DNA from: CALCKU01 sp964654665
Lineage (GTDB): Bacteria > Pseudomonadota > Alphaproteobacteria > Caulobacterales > Maricaulaceae
Reading direction: 5' to 3'
Assembly (NCBI GenBank): GCA_964654665.1
Contig: CAZZKV010000004.1
Coordinates: 1-64,000 of the forward strand
Length of the DNA stretch: 64,000 nt
In this document: positions 35,548 through 44,379 of the stretch, piece by piece
How the letters are laid out: each line of letters opens with the position of its first letter
How positions within the stretch are numbered: position 1 is the stretch's first letter
Position numbers and translations under genes: made by a program
The notes under the pieces: generated by a model
The model's input: only the letters and a program-made list of their open reading frames with translations
Told to the model about the DNA's origin: nothing
The model's database searches: none

Positions 35548-35892
35548 AATTAGCCTCCTTTCCGGTTGGCACACCGGCGTATCAGAATCAATAGCATAGC
35601 CATTATCGTTTTTCAATAAATTTTTATTGAAAAACATATGGTAAAGAGAAAGCTTCAATACGCTCCATGATTTATAAAATACGCATATCAACGCTCTAAT
35701 ACAGTATAGAAATGCCGCTTTAACGCTATTAGACATAAGTAAAAACTGGGGTCATCGGCTAAACTTGCGTAAAGTCCCGTTATCTCTGGTCTTTCCTATA
35801 AGCTATATCCTAAATCGACAAATTTATCTGAGAATAGCTTGTATTTCACGCCGTTCAGGGCAACATATCAATCGATTAGTGAAAGAAATAAT
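35548..35892. other. Divergent intergenic region between RND operon and pepN
   Basis: This AT-rich stretch separates the divergent efflux and aminopeptidase genes. It holds the AAGGAGG ribosome-binding site of the adaptor gene, the perfect 28-bp palindrome at 35608-35635 and the weak GAAAGAAA ribosome-binding site of pepN. Open frames extend into it from both neighbouring genes but show no family similarity. I could not identify a confident -35/-10 pair for either gene. Confidence 0.55.
35608..35635. promoter_or_regulatory. Perfect 28-bp palindrome, putative operator of the RND operon
   Basis: GTTTTTCAATAAA (35608-35620) and its exact complement TTTATTGAAAAAC (35623-35635) flank a 2-bp centre. 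It lies 61 bp upstream of the adaptor start, where a TetR-type or similar dimeric repressor of an efflux operon would bind. No such regulator gene is encoded in the window. A cruciform or weak terminator is a less likely reading because the stem is nearly all A/T. Confidence 0.6.
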
Positions 35893-38493
35893 ATGCGTAC
35901 TGATACTGCACCAAGCCCAACACTTTTAAAGGATTACACGCCCCCTAATTTTGCAATTGATGCAACCGAACTTGACTTTAACCTTCACCCTGAAAACACT
36001 CAGGTTAAAGCCACTCTCAAAATCCGACGCCTAGCAGCGGGAGTACTGGCCTTAGACGGAGAGAATATTAATCTAATATCGGTTGCAATTGATAGCCATA
36101 TATTAGCCCGAAAAGACTATCGGTTAACACAAACACAATTAATCATTTTAAAGGCACCGGATGCATTCACATTAACGATTAAGACGACCTGTAACCCTAC
36201 ACAGAACACAGCCTTAATGGGTCTTTATATATCAGGAGGGCGGTTCTGCACGCAATGCGAAGCGGAAGGATTTCGCCGCATTACCTATTTTATGGATAGA
36301 CCGGATGTATTGTCGACATATCGTGTTAAAATGATAGCTCAAAAAGACCGTTATCCCTATCTATTAGCTAATGGCAATAAAATTGAAACCGGAAATTTGC
36401 CGGATGGACGTCACTTTGCCATATGGGAAGACCCCTTCCCTAAACCTTGCTACCTCTTTGCGCTCGTTGCAGGCGGATTTGATATCCTCGAAGACTCTTT
36501 CGAAACAATGAGCGGACGCATTATTCCTTTAACCATTTATGTTGACCCCGGTAATGCTTCCAAAGCCGAGTTTGCAATGGATGCGCTTAAACGGTCTATG
36601 CGCTGGGACGAAACCGCTTTTGGCCGTGAATATGATCTTGATCGCTTTATGATTGTCGCTGTTCGGGATTTCAATTTTGGAGCCATGGAAAACAAAGGGT
36701 TGAATATATTCAACTCTTCTCTTTTACTTGCTGATGGCAAAAGTGCTACAGATCTAAATTTTGAACGGATTGAGAGTGTTGTTGCCCATGAATATTTTCA
36801 TAATTGGACAGGCAATCGAATTACCTGTCGCGATTGGTTCCAGCTTTGCCTGAAAGAAGGGTTTACTGTCTTTCGAGACCAAGAGTTTTCAGCCGACGAG
36901 CGCGGCGCTAGTGTACAGCGTATTAAGGATGTTAGAGCTTTACGCGGGCGGCAATTCCCTGAAGATAACGGTCCTCTTGCTCATGCCGTACGACCCGATA
37001 GCTATATAAAAATAGATAATTTCTACACTGCAACTATCTATGAAAAAGGGGCTGAACTTATTCGCATGCTAAAAACACTCATGGGACCAAAAACGTTTCG
37101 TCAAGCCTGCGATCTTTATTTCAATACACTGGATGGTACAGCCGCGACAATAGAGCAGTTTATTGAGTGTTTTGAAACAGCTTCAGGTCAAGACCTCTCG
37201 CAATTCATGCGCTGGTATACGGATGCTGGAACACCGCGCATCACCGTGGAGAAAAAACGGACTCAAGACGGGTTTGATATAAAATTTTCGCAGTTTACAC
37301 CGCCGACCCCCAATCAAAGTGAGAAACCTGCACGCATAATACCCATTCTCTGGCAAGCCTTTGGAGAGACCGGTTCTGAAAATGATCCACAATTGACAAT
37401 ATTACAAACACTCTCTGAAACTGTTTCCTTTAAAACATCGCAAACAGATATTTCTCTCTCTTTATTGCAAGATTTTTCAGCACCGGTGATTTTACGATCA
37501 TCACAGACTGAAGCCGATCTGTTACGATTGATGCGCCTAGACACCAACGCATTTAATCGATGGGAAGCTGGGCAAATTATGGCACGCGACCTTATGGGGA
37601 CCATGAGCCAGTTTATTCAATCGGGCAAGACACCGCCAAAGCGCCGAGCTTTAGAACAATTTACAACAGCTCTTAAAATTACACTTAATGACCCTGACCT
37701 TGACGATGCATTCAAAGCGTTAGCCTTAACCCTGCCAACACGAATGGAAATTCAACAATCCATAAAACCAACGGATCCCATGGCCGTATCCGGGGCAAGT
37801 CATTGGCTCGCACGTGCGATGGGAGATCATCTTGCCGACGATTTATTAGAGGCATATCACAACCGCAACACTATTTCCGACTTTAACCCATCGCCTGATG
37901 CGGCAGGTCGACGGTCACTCAAAAACCAAGCTTTAGCCTTGCTAGCGATATCAAAACACACGCAAACCGCGCCTCTTGCTATAGAACAAATTAATTCTGC
38001 CAATAATATGACCGATGAATTGAGTGCCTTATCTGCCCTCATCCGTTTAGGCGGCAAACGGTTGGATCAAATGATAGACAATTTTTACCGAAAATGGGAA
38101 GATAATCCGTTAGTCATTGATAAATGGTTCATGTTGCAAGCCAGCCGTCCCCATATTGAAGGCATCACAGCATTACAAACCTTAACCGAACACCCGGCTT
38201 ATGACCTTAATAATCCTAACCGTGTCCGTTCACTTCTCGGTAGTTTTTCTATGAACAACCCCGATGTTTTTCATAAATTCGACGGATCTGGTTATAGTTT
38301 TTTCTCAAACCAAGTGCTCACTATCGATAATTACAATCCTCAGATTGCGGCACGATTACTTGGAGCTTATAATATTTGGCCCAAATTAGACGGCCAAAGA
38401 CAAAATCTCATTACGGAACAATTAACGCGAATTATCCGTGCGAAACCGTCAAAAAACACACGGGAAATCGCGGAGAAAACCTTGAATTCCTGA
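35893..38493 (+). CDS. pepN: Aminopeptidase N (M1 family)
   Basis: M1 zinc metallopeptidase removing N-terminal residues from peptides in the cytoplasm, 866 residues, close to the 870 of E. coli PepN. The exopeptidase motif GAMEN lies near residue 262, the zinc site HEYFH at 299-303 with the third ligand Glu322 (HExxH-18-E). The C-terminal half is the long helical region of the family, ending with the usual PepN tail. The ATG at 35893 begins the conserved region; an in-frame ATG at 35839 would add 18 unrelated residues. It is monocistronic or joined loosely to the EAL gene 67 nt downstream. Confidence 0.95.
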   Translation: MRTDTAPSPTLLKDYTPPNFAIDATELDFNLHPENTQVKATLKIRRLAAGVLALDGENINLISVAIDSHILARKDYRLTQTQLIILKAPDAFTLTIKTTCNPTQNTALMGLYISGGRFCTQCEAEGFRRITYFMDRPDVLSTYRVKMIAQKDRYPYLLANGNKIETGNLPDGRHFAIWEDPFPKPCYLFALVAGGFDILEDSFETMSGRIIPLTIYVDPGNASKAEFAMDALKRSMRWDETAFGREYDLDRFMIVAVRDFNFGAMENKGLNIFNSSLLLADGKSATDLNFERIESVVAHEYFHNWTGNRITCRDWFQLCLKEGFTVFRDQEFSADERGASVQRIKDVRALRGRQFPEDNGPLAHAVRPDSYIKIDNFYTATIYEKGAELIRMLKTLMGPKTFRQACDLYFNTLDGTAATIEQFIECFETASGQDLSQFMRWYTDAGTPRITVEKKRTQDGFDIKFSQFTPPTPNQSEKPARIIPILWQAFGETGSENDPQLTILQTLSETVSFKTSQTDISLSLLQDFSAPVILRSSQTEADLLRLMRLDTNAFNRWEAGQIMARDLMGTMSQFIQSGKTPPKRRALEQFTTALKITLNDPDLDDAFKALALTLPTRMEIQQSIKPTDPMAVSGASHWLARAMGDHLADDLLEAYHNRNTISDFNPSPDAAGRRSLKNQALALLAISKHTQTAPLAIEQINSANNMTDELSALSALIRLGGKRLDQMIDNFYRKWEDNPLVIDKWFMLQASRPHIEGITALQTLTEHPAYDLNNPNRVRSLLGSFSMNNPDVFHKFDGSGYSFFSNQVLTIDNYNPQIAARLLGAYNIWPKLDGQRQNLITEQLTRIIRAKPSKNTREIAEKTLNS

Positions 38494-38560
38494 TTACAAA
38501 TCAAACATTCTTTTATTTAAAAGTAAGATTTTCTTTAGCCAAAATTGCTAAGAAACTCAG

Positions 38561-39289
38561 ATGCCAGACCCAAGAACAGCTCAGGGATTTCGAACTCATG
38601 TATCCGAACAGCTTTATTCCGTCTTGGCACAACCTATTGTGGATATTAAAACACGTAAAATTTTACATTATGAATGGCTAGTACGTTTTGACCATGAAGC
38701 TGGGCTTGCAGGTGTATTGCGGCCTGCTGAAATCAGTGGCGTTATTAAAGACTTGGACCTGTCTATGCTGGCTCAAGCTATTCTTGTTCTTAACGCAAAA
38801 CCCGATAGTGCTAGCATTGCCATTAATCTATCTGGCGCTTCTCTCGATAAGGATGGATTTGCCAACTCACTTTTAGCATGCCTATCTGCTTATGAAGCTT
38901 CCCCTACGAAATTAATCATTGAGTTAACAGAAACTTGGGATATGCAAGAGCTTGGGCGTGCTGAGCAGCTTTTATCTGAATTACGTCGCCGCGGCCATCC
39001 TATTTGTCTTGACGACGTTGGAGCCGGAGCTGCATCCATCCGATATTTACGCGCTTTACCGGCCAATTGGCTTAAAATAGACGGAGGATTTATTGCTGCA
39101 GCCCTTATCTCAAACCGTGAACGTGCGATCCTTCAAGCGATATTATCATTGCGAGATGCCCTAGATTGCCGCTTCATTGCAGAAGGTATTGAAAGCGACG
39201 AATTACTAAATTTTGCTATCAAACTTGGGTTTGATGCAGCACAGGGCTATTCTCTTGGCAAACCTTTACCTGAAAATCGTATATCTTAA
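38561..39289 (+). CDS. EAL domain protein (c-di-GMP phosphodiesterase-like)
   Basis: A 242-residue stand-alone EAL domain. Key residues look conserved: Glu38 in EWL (the EAL motif itself), Asn in AINLSG, Glu in IELTETWD, two Asp in LDDVGAG (usually DDFGTG), Lys in WLKIDG, Glu in FIAEGIES and Gln in AQGYSLGKP. It could therefore still cleave c-di-GMP, though the altered loop-6 motif may alter dimerisation or activity. There is no sensor or GGDEF domain. It stands 87 nt upstream of a large PAS histidine kinase, so both may act in cell-cycle or motility control. Confidence 0.85.
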   Translation: MPDPRTAQGFRTHVSEQLYSVLAQPIVDIKTRKILHYEWLVRFDHEAGLAGVLRPAEISGVIKDLDLSMLAQAILVLNAKPDSASIAINLSGASLDKDGFANSLLACLSAYEASPTKLIIELTETWDMQELGRAEQLLSELRRRGHPICLDDVGAGAASIRYLRALPANWLKIDGGFIAAALISNRERAILQAILSLRDALDCRFIAEGIESDELLNFAIKLGFDAAQGYSLGKPLPENRIS

Positions 39290-39376
39290 CGATTTATGCG
39301 GTTTTATACCTCTAATTACATATGAACATTCGACAAGCGATTCGAAGCTTGTTTAAGTTGAATATGCGATTCGCCT

Positions 39377-42193
39377 ATGGGGTTCCTTTTGCACAACCAA
39401 CCAGTACATAAGACTAAGATTTATACAGCTCAACCTGTTAGAGGGCAACAAACACCTACAGTTGCCCCGCCTTTTGACCGTTCAAACCTTACTGCGCTCC
39501 AAAATACAACAGAGAAACTCAAAAAATCCCATGTTGAAATCATACCCGAGAGAGTAGAAAAAACATCTATAATCAATACTGTTGAACAGTTTTCCAAAAA
39601 AGTCGGCGACGTTTCAAATAAAACCCTTTTGATGGTATCTCTCGCCTTTCTTTTTATGTTTTTTGTCCTTTCTGCGTCAAAACTATATTCTGATCACAAT
39701 AAAGCACAACGCAGCATAACAACCGACATTCAATCAGAAATGAGATCCCGTGCTCAAGCAGCATCCGGTATTTTACAAGCACAATCAGGATGGATAGATG
39801 CCGCATTATTAGCCAATACCACACCCAATAATATTGTTAATTTTGTCATGCGTGGAAATAATATTGTTGGTGCAGCACTTATTACATCCGATGGTCAACT
39901 TATTGCCCGTTCCAATGGCGCGGATATTCTTTCACAGGTTGATGTGAGCAATTTCCCCCAATCAGGCATGCGAATTACCTCCATCATAGCGAAAGATGGA
40001 TCCATTAATCCTGTTATTGTAAGGCGAATAGGAGACCGTTATCTAACAGTAGCTCTAACCCCGAACAGTCTTACCGGGGCAGGAAATGATTCAATCGGTA
40101 TTGTCACTCCGACTGGACGAGCCATTGATGGTTCTAAAGCTTTAGGAATCGCGGCCCCATTAAATTTTTATAGCCTAACAGATGGCAGACTTGATCAAAT
40201 AACCAAATCAGCATCTGTAAATTCAGTCGATTCTCACCAATCTCACGGAAAAAAGGTTTGGCTCGGGGCTAATAGAATTCCAGATTCTTCCCTGACTATA
40301 TTATCTATCAATCCCCGTACTCTATCATCAGAATGGGTACAAAGTTTGATCCTTTTTCTTACTTTATTCTTAGCAACATGCGCATTAGTTGCGACTTTAA
40401 TGCGTAATATGTATGAACAAATTCAAAATATACAAAAAGCCAGCCGTGCATCCGAAATATCAGAACAACGGTTTAAAGCTGCGGTTGATAGTACAGGTGG
40501 TGGTATATGGGAAATTGACTTAACGAGAAATGAAGTCTTTCTAAGCCAATCACTATCCCAACTTGTAGGATTAGGTGGGCGCGAAACTACCCTCCCCATT
40601 CCTCAATTTTTAGGACTATTTCATCCAACTGATCGCGAAAAACTCTATGGCCTCATTCGGCGGGCTCATATGACCGGTGATTTCGAAATTGACTTACGTG
40701 TAGCCCGTATCCCCATAACCATGTCTTGCCGTGGCAAACCATCCTTTCGCGGAGACAATCAAAACAAAGCTGTAATCGGCATCGGAATGGATGTTACGGA
40801 ACATCGCGGGGCTCAGGCGCGTTTACAAGCAACAGAAAATCGCCTGAATAATGCATTAAGCTCTATGACCGACTCTTTCGTTATATGGGATGCTATGAAC
40901 CGTCTCGTAATTTGGAATGGCCGATTTGAAAACTATTTTGGCTTCACGGCGGGACAATTACAGCCTGGACTGGAATACACAACAATTGAATACTACATGC
41001 GGCAGGCTATTGCAGAAGTTGTAGAGCGTGAAAACGATACAGCTTATGATATTTTACTCAATGATGGGCGTTGGGTTCGATATCGGGAAACTACAACAGC
41101 AGATGGGGGACGCCTTAGTGTTGGTACGGATCTCACGCCAATTCGAGCCCGCGAAGAAGAATTACAAACCAATCAATCTGCATTAGAAAAAACGATTAAC
41201 GTGCTACGTAAATCTCAGGTTCGTATCGTTGAACTTGCCGAAAATTATGAACAGGAAAAAATTCGAGCTGAAGAAGCTAATCAGTCAAAGTCAGAGTTCC
41301 TCGCTAATATGAGCCATGAATTACGTACGCCGCTAAATGCTATTAACGGTTTCTCTGATATTATGAAAAAGGAAATGTTCGGCCCGCTTGGTGATCCGCG
41401 GTATAAAGAATATATCAATGACATCCTATTTTCTGGACAACATTTGCTCTCTTTAATTAACGACATTCTTGATATGTCCAAAATTGAAGCGGGCAAAATG
41501 ACACTTAATACTGAAGCCATGCATATTCATGATATTATTCAGCAAATTATCCGTATTGTAAGAGGACGAGCCGAAGATAACCGTTTGAAACTTGTCTACA
41601 ATGCCAATGAATTACCGGAAATCGAAGCCGATACGCGAGCCGTAAAACAAGTTCTTTTGAACCTCGCAACTAATGCTATAAAATTCACACCAGAAGGCGG
41701 TGTCGTCAGTATTGAAACCCATGCAAATTCGGCAGGTATTATAGTTAAAATTGCGGATAGCGGTATTGGGATTGCACAAGATGATTTGGACCGCCTTGCA
41801 AAACCATTCGAACAAATAGAAAGTGAACATTCTAGGCAACATGAGGGGACAGGCCTAGGTCTGGCCCTGTCTAAATCATTAGTTGAGTTACATGGTGGTA
41901 ATTTCACCATTGAAAGCGTTTTAGGCGAAGGCACAACAGTAACCTTTACCCTACCCAACCGACCGCCAGAAACCAAAGTAACTATTAGTGAGAACGAAGT
42001 CGGAAATGAAATTTCTCGTTTGGCTAAAGATATTGCAGATGTTTTAACAGACCAAAATTCTGAAGTGTCGACTGATTATGAAAATGTACAAGAAGTCCGG
42101 CCTTTAGAAAATCAACCAACAGTCCATCAAGAAAATTCAAATCATGCTTCCAGTGATATTAATACAGACATTGAGCAAAATTCGGCGGCTTAA
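39377..42193 (+). CDS. PAS-domain sensor histidine kinase, PleC-like
   Basis: A 938-residue membrane sensor kinase. Two membrane segments (about 83-103 and 320-340) enclose an extracytoplasmic sensor; then come two PAS domains (about 360-475 and 485-590), a coiled coil, HisKA with phospho-acceptor His near residue 646 in FLANMSHELRTPLNAINGFS, and an HATPase with NLATNAIKFTPEGG and GTGLGLALSKSL. The MFGPLGDPRYKEYI segment after the H-box is typical of PleC-type kinases that control cell-cycle polarity in alphaproteobacteria. No receiver domain is attached. The last 90 residues are acidic and Asn/Glu-rich. The stop shares bases with the convergent kinase gene. Confidence 0.88.
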   Translation: MGFLLHNQPVHKTKIYTAQPVRGQQTPTVAPPFDRSNLTALQNTTEKLKKSHVEIIPERVEKTSIINTVEQFSKKVGDVSNKTLLMVSLAFLFMFFVLSASKLYSDHNKAQRSITTDIQSEMRSRAQAASGILQAQSGWIDAALLANTTPNNIVNFVMRGNNIVGAALITSDGQLIARSNGADILSQVDVSNFPQSGMRITSIIAKDGSINPVIVRRIGDRYLTVALTPNSLTGAGNDSIGIVTPTGRAIDGSKALGIAAPLNFYSLTDGRLDQITKSASVNSVDSHQSHGKKVWLGANRIPDSSLTILSINPRTLSSEWVQSLILFLTLFLATCALVATLMRNMYEQIQNIQKASRASEISEQRFKAAVDSTGGGIWEIDLTRNEVFLSQSLSQLVGLGGRETTLPIPQFLGLFHPTDREKLYGLIRRAHMTGDFEIDLRVARIPITMSCRGKPSFRGDNQNKAVIGIGMDVTEHRGAQARLQATENRLNNALSSMTDSFVIWDAMNRLVIWNGRFENYFGFTAGQLQPGLEYTTIEYYMRQAIAEVVERENDTAYDILLNDGRWVRYRETTTADGGRLSVGTDLTPIRAREEELQTNQSALEKTINVLRKSQVRIVELAENYEQEKIRAEEANQSKSEFLANMSHELRTPLNAINGFSDIMKKEMFGPLGDPRYKEYINDILFSGQHLLSLINDILDMSKIEAGKMTLNTEAMHIHDIIQQIIRIVRGRAEDNRLKLVYNANELPEIEADTRAVKQVLLNLATNAIKFTPEGGVVSIETHANSAGIIVKIADSGIGIAQDDLDRLAKPFEQIESEHSRQHEGTGLGLALSKSLVELHGGNFTIESVLGEGTTVTFTLPNRPPETKVTISENEVGNEISRLAKDIADVLTDQNSEVSTDYENVQEVRPLENQPTVHQENSNHASSDINTDIEQNSAA

Positions 42194-43653
42194 TTATTAC
42201 CTGTATTTTTTTTTGGTCGTCGGCGCGGGAATACAATTGAAGCCTTCAAACCAAAACCTTCATTTGGCCCGGCAAACCCATCGCCAATAACAAACTCCGC
42301 CCTATGTAAATCGGCAATCGCATCAACCATTGTCAATCCAAGCCCGCTACCGGGTTGAGTGCGGCTTTTTTCCAACCTTACAAACCGTTCTTTCACGCGT
42401 TGTCTATCTTCGAGCGGAATTCCTGGGCCATCATCACTAACAGAAAGTTCAACACGCCCAATTTTGTTTTTCGCTAAAGATACCTCAATTCGTCCTCCTG
42501 CAGGGGTGTATTTTATAGCATTTTCCACTAAGTTTGATACAGCCTGTGAAAGCAATCCACGATCCGCTAAAATTGATAGTCCCGAGCTTATATTAGCTGA
42601 AAACGCAATATGGGCTTCTTCGCATAATGGCTCATAAAGTTCAGCGATGTCATCAAGAATTAATTTTGGATCAATATCAACTAATAACTCACGGCGCTCT
42701 CCCGCTTCAAGCCGAGCAATCCGTAATACGGAATCAAATGTTCGTAACAACTCGGATGCATCGTCGGCTGCTGAAAATAATACACCCTGACTTTGCGGAT
42801 CGTTCATATCTGTTGCCGCTGACTCCAGCCGTGTCCGCAACCGAGTCAAAGGCGATCGCAAATCATGCGCAATACTATCTCCGGCATAACGCATAGCCTT
42901 CATGAGCCTATCAATATGGTCAAGCATGGCATTAAGGTGTTCAGCTAATAAATCGAGTTCATCTTCCGAATAATTACGCGGCGCACGATGTGTAAGATGA
43001 CCCGCCCGAATATCATCCGCAAGTCGGTTTAAAGCTTCGACGCGTTGGGAAAACCGACGCGAAACAAATACACCCGAGAGTAAGCCTAAAATCAACGCAA
43101 TAAGGCTAGACGTCAAAATTGCGCTTTTTACGCGTTCTGCATTGCGCATTGTAACTTCAACATCGCGGGCTACGAGCATAAACCCCGTCGTCTGTCCATC
43201 TGTTTTAAGGGGGCCGGAAATGCCCCTAACTCGGCGATCAACAGGCGGCAAACCGTCCCCTGTATCGGGACTATAAATAAGTTCACGTCGCGTGTACCCC
43301 CCCGTAGAGCGAAGAGCAAGCAATCCTTTCGGAGGTTCCGTTTCTAAGGCCGGATTGCCCGCCAAATTACCCGCATAAAGATCTCTATGTCGTAGCAAAT
43401 AAAGTCCGCTGCGCGAGCTAAACCGTAAAACGACTTCTCGGTTAACAGCTACGGGGCCTTTTTCACGATAAAGAGTTTCTAGTTCCGTCATTTCAGAAAC
43501 TAACTCATTATCAACAGCCCGTAATTCTGTAATTACTGTGGCGTAATAAACATAACCCAAACTGATAAATGTGCAAATAACCGAAAGTCCCGCTGCCAGA
43601 AGCGTCAAACGAAAGAGCGTATTTCGATAGAGTTTCGGAAAAAAGCCAATCAT
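42190..43653 (-). CDS. Two-component sensor histidine kinase (HAMP, DegP-linked)
   Basis: A 487-residue inner-membrane kinase with membrane segments at about 13-38 and 178-198, a periplasmic sensor between them, a HAMP domain (about 197-250), HisKA with His263 in DSIAHDLRSPLTRL, and an HATPase with NLVENAIKYTPAGG and GSGLGLTMVDAI. It is the last gene of a degP-regulator-kinase run, 23 nt after its cognate response regulator. The linkage with a DegP-type protease suggests envelope stress sensing. The signal is unknown. Confidence 0.92.
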   Translation of the reverse strand: MIGFFPKLYRNTLFRLTLLAAGLSVICTFISLGYVYYATVITELRAVDNELVSEMTELETLYREKGPVAVNREVVLRFSSRSGLYLLRHRDLYAGNLAGNPALETEPPKGLLALRSTGGYTRRELIYSPDTGDGLPPVDRRVRGISGPLKTDGQTTGFMLVARDVEVTMRNAERVKSAILTSSLIALILGLLSGVFVSRRFSQRVEALNRLADDIRAGHLTHRAPRNYSEDELDLLAEHLNAMLDHIDRLMKAMRYAGDSIAHDLRSPLTRLRTRLESAATDMNDPQSQGVLFSAADDASELLRTFDSVLRIARLEAGERRELLVDIDPKLILDDIAELYEPLCEEAHIAFSANISSGLSILADRGLLSQAVSNLVENAIKYTPAGGRIEVSLAKNKIGRVELSVSDDGPGIPLEDRQRVKERFVRLEKSRTQPGSGLGLTMVDAIADLHRAEFVIGDGFAGPNEGFGLKASIVFPRRRPKKNTGNN

Positions 43654-43676
43654 GGCGCAGCGATACGCCTTTAAGC

Positions 43677-44348
43677 CTAGACCTGCAAGCGGTAGCCTGC
43701 ACCACGCACTGTATGGAGCAACGGTTCTTCGAATTCTTTATCAATCTTCCCACGGAGCCGCGATATATGAACATCAATCACATTGGTTTGTGGGTCGAAA
43801 TGATAATCCCATACTTTTTCCAAGAGCATTGTTCGTGTAACAACCCGTCCAGCATTACGCATAAGACATTCAAGCAAACGAAACTCCCGTGGTTGCAACA
43901 AGACAGTCTTACCGGCCCGTTTAACCGTACGTGCCAATAAATCCATTTCCAGATCGCCAACCTTTAATTTGGTAACGGCCGCATTGGGATCACTCCGGCG
44001 ACCTATCGCCTCAACACGCGCTAAAAGCTCAGTAAACGAATAAGGTTTGGCAAGATAATCATCACCACCAGCGCGAAGGCCCTCAACTTTATGATCCACT
44101 TCGCCAAGCGCTGACAAGATCAGTACAGGCGTTGCATCGCCATCTTCGCGTAAAGCCGCTAATAAATCCAATCCATCTAGTTTTGGAAGCATTCTATCAA
44201 GGACAAGCGCATCATAATCTGCAGCCCGAGCCATTTCTAGGCCCAGATCACCGTCATTAGCCAAATCAACAACATGCCCGGCTTCCATTAAACCTTTTCG
44301 AACGTATTCCGCCGCCACATCATCATCTTCGACAACTAAAATTCTCAT
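43677..44348 (-). CDS. OmpR-family response regulator (DegP-linked)
   Basis: A 223-residue response regulator with an N-terminal receiver (phospho-acceptor Asp51 in LVLDRMLPKLDG, acidic pair in VVEDDD, Lys in LAKPYSFTEL) and a C-terminal winged helix (LLQPREFRLLECLMRN, VIDVHISRLRGKI). It lies 31 nt after the DegP-type gene and 23 nt before its kinase, so the three are one operon in all likelihood. Probable targets include the operon itself; a 6-bp inverted repeat 5 nt upstream of degP is noted separately. Confidence 0.94.
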   Translation of the reverse strand: MRILVVEDDDVAAEYVRKGLMEAGHVVDLANDGDLGLEMARAADYDALVLDRMLPKLDGLDLLAALREDGDATPVLILSALGEVDHKVEGLRAGGDDYLAKPYSFTELLARVEAIGRRSDPNAAVTKLKVGDLEMDLLARTVKRAGKTVLLQPREFRLLECLMRNAGRVVTRTMLLEKVWDYHFDPQTNVIDVHISRLRGKIDKEFEEPLLHTVRGAGYRLQV

Positions 44349-44379
44349 TTTTTTCTCCTAAAGGGCCCCACCCGTTTCT

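Noticed and set aside
35548..35736. 63-residue N-terminal extension of the RND adaptor
   Set aside because: It lies upstream of a strong AAGGAGG site, contains the palindrome and lacks family similarity.
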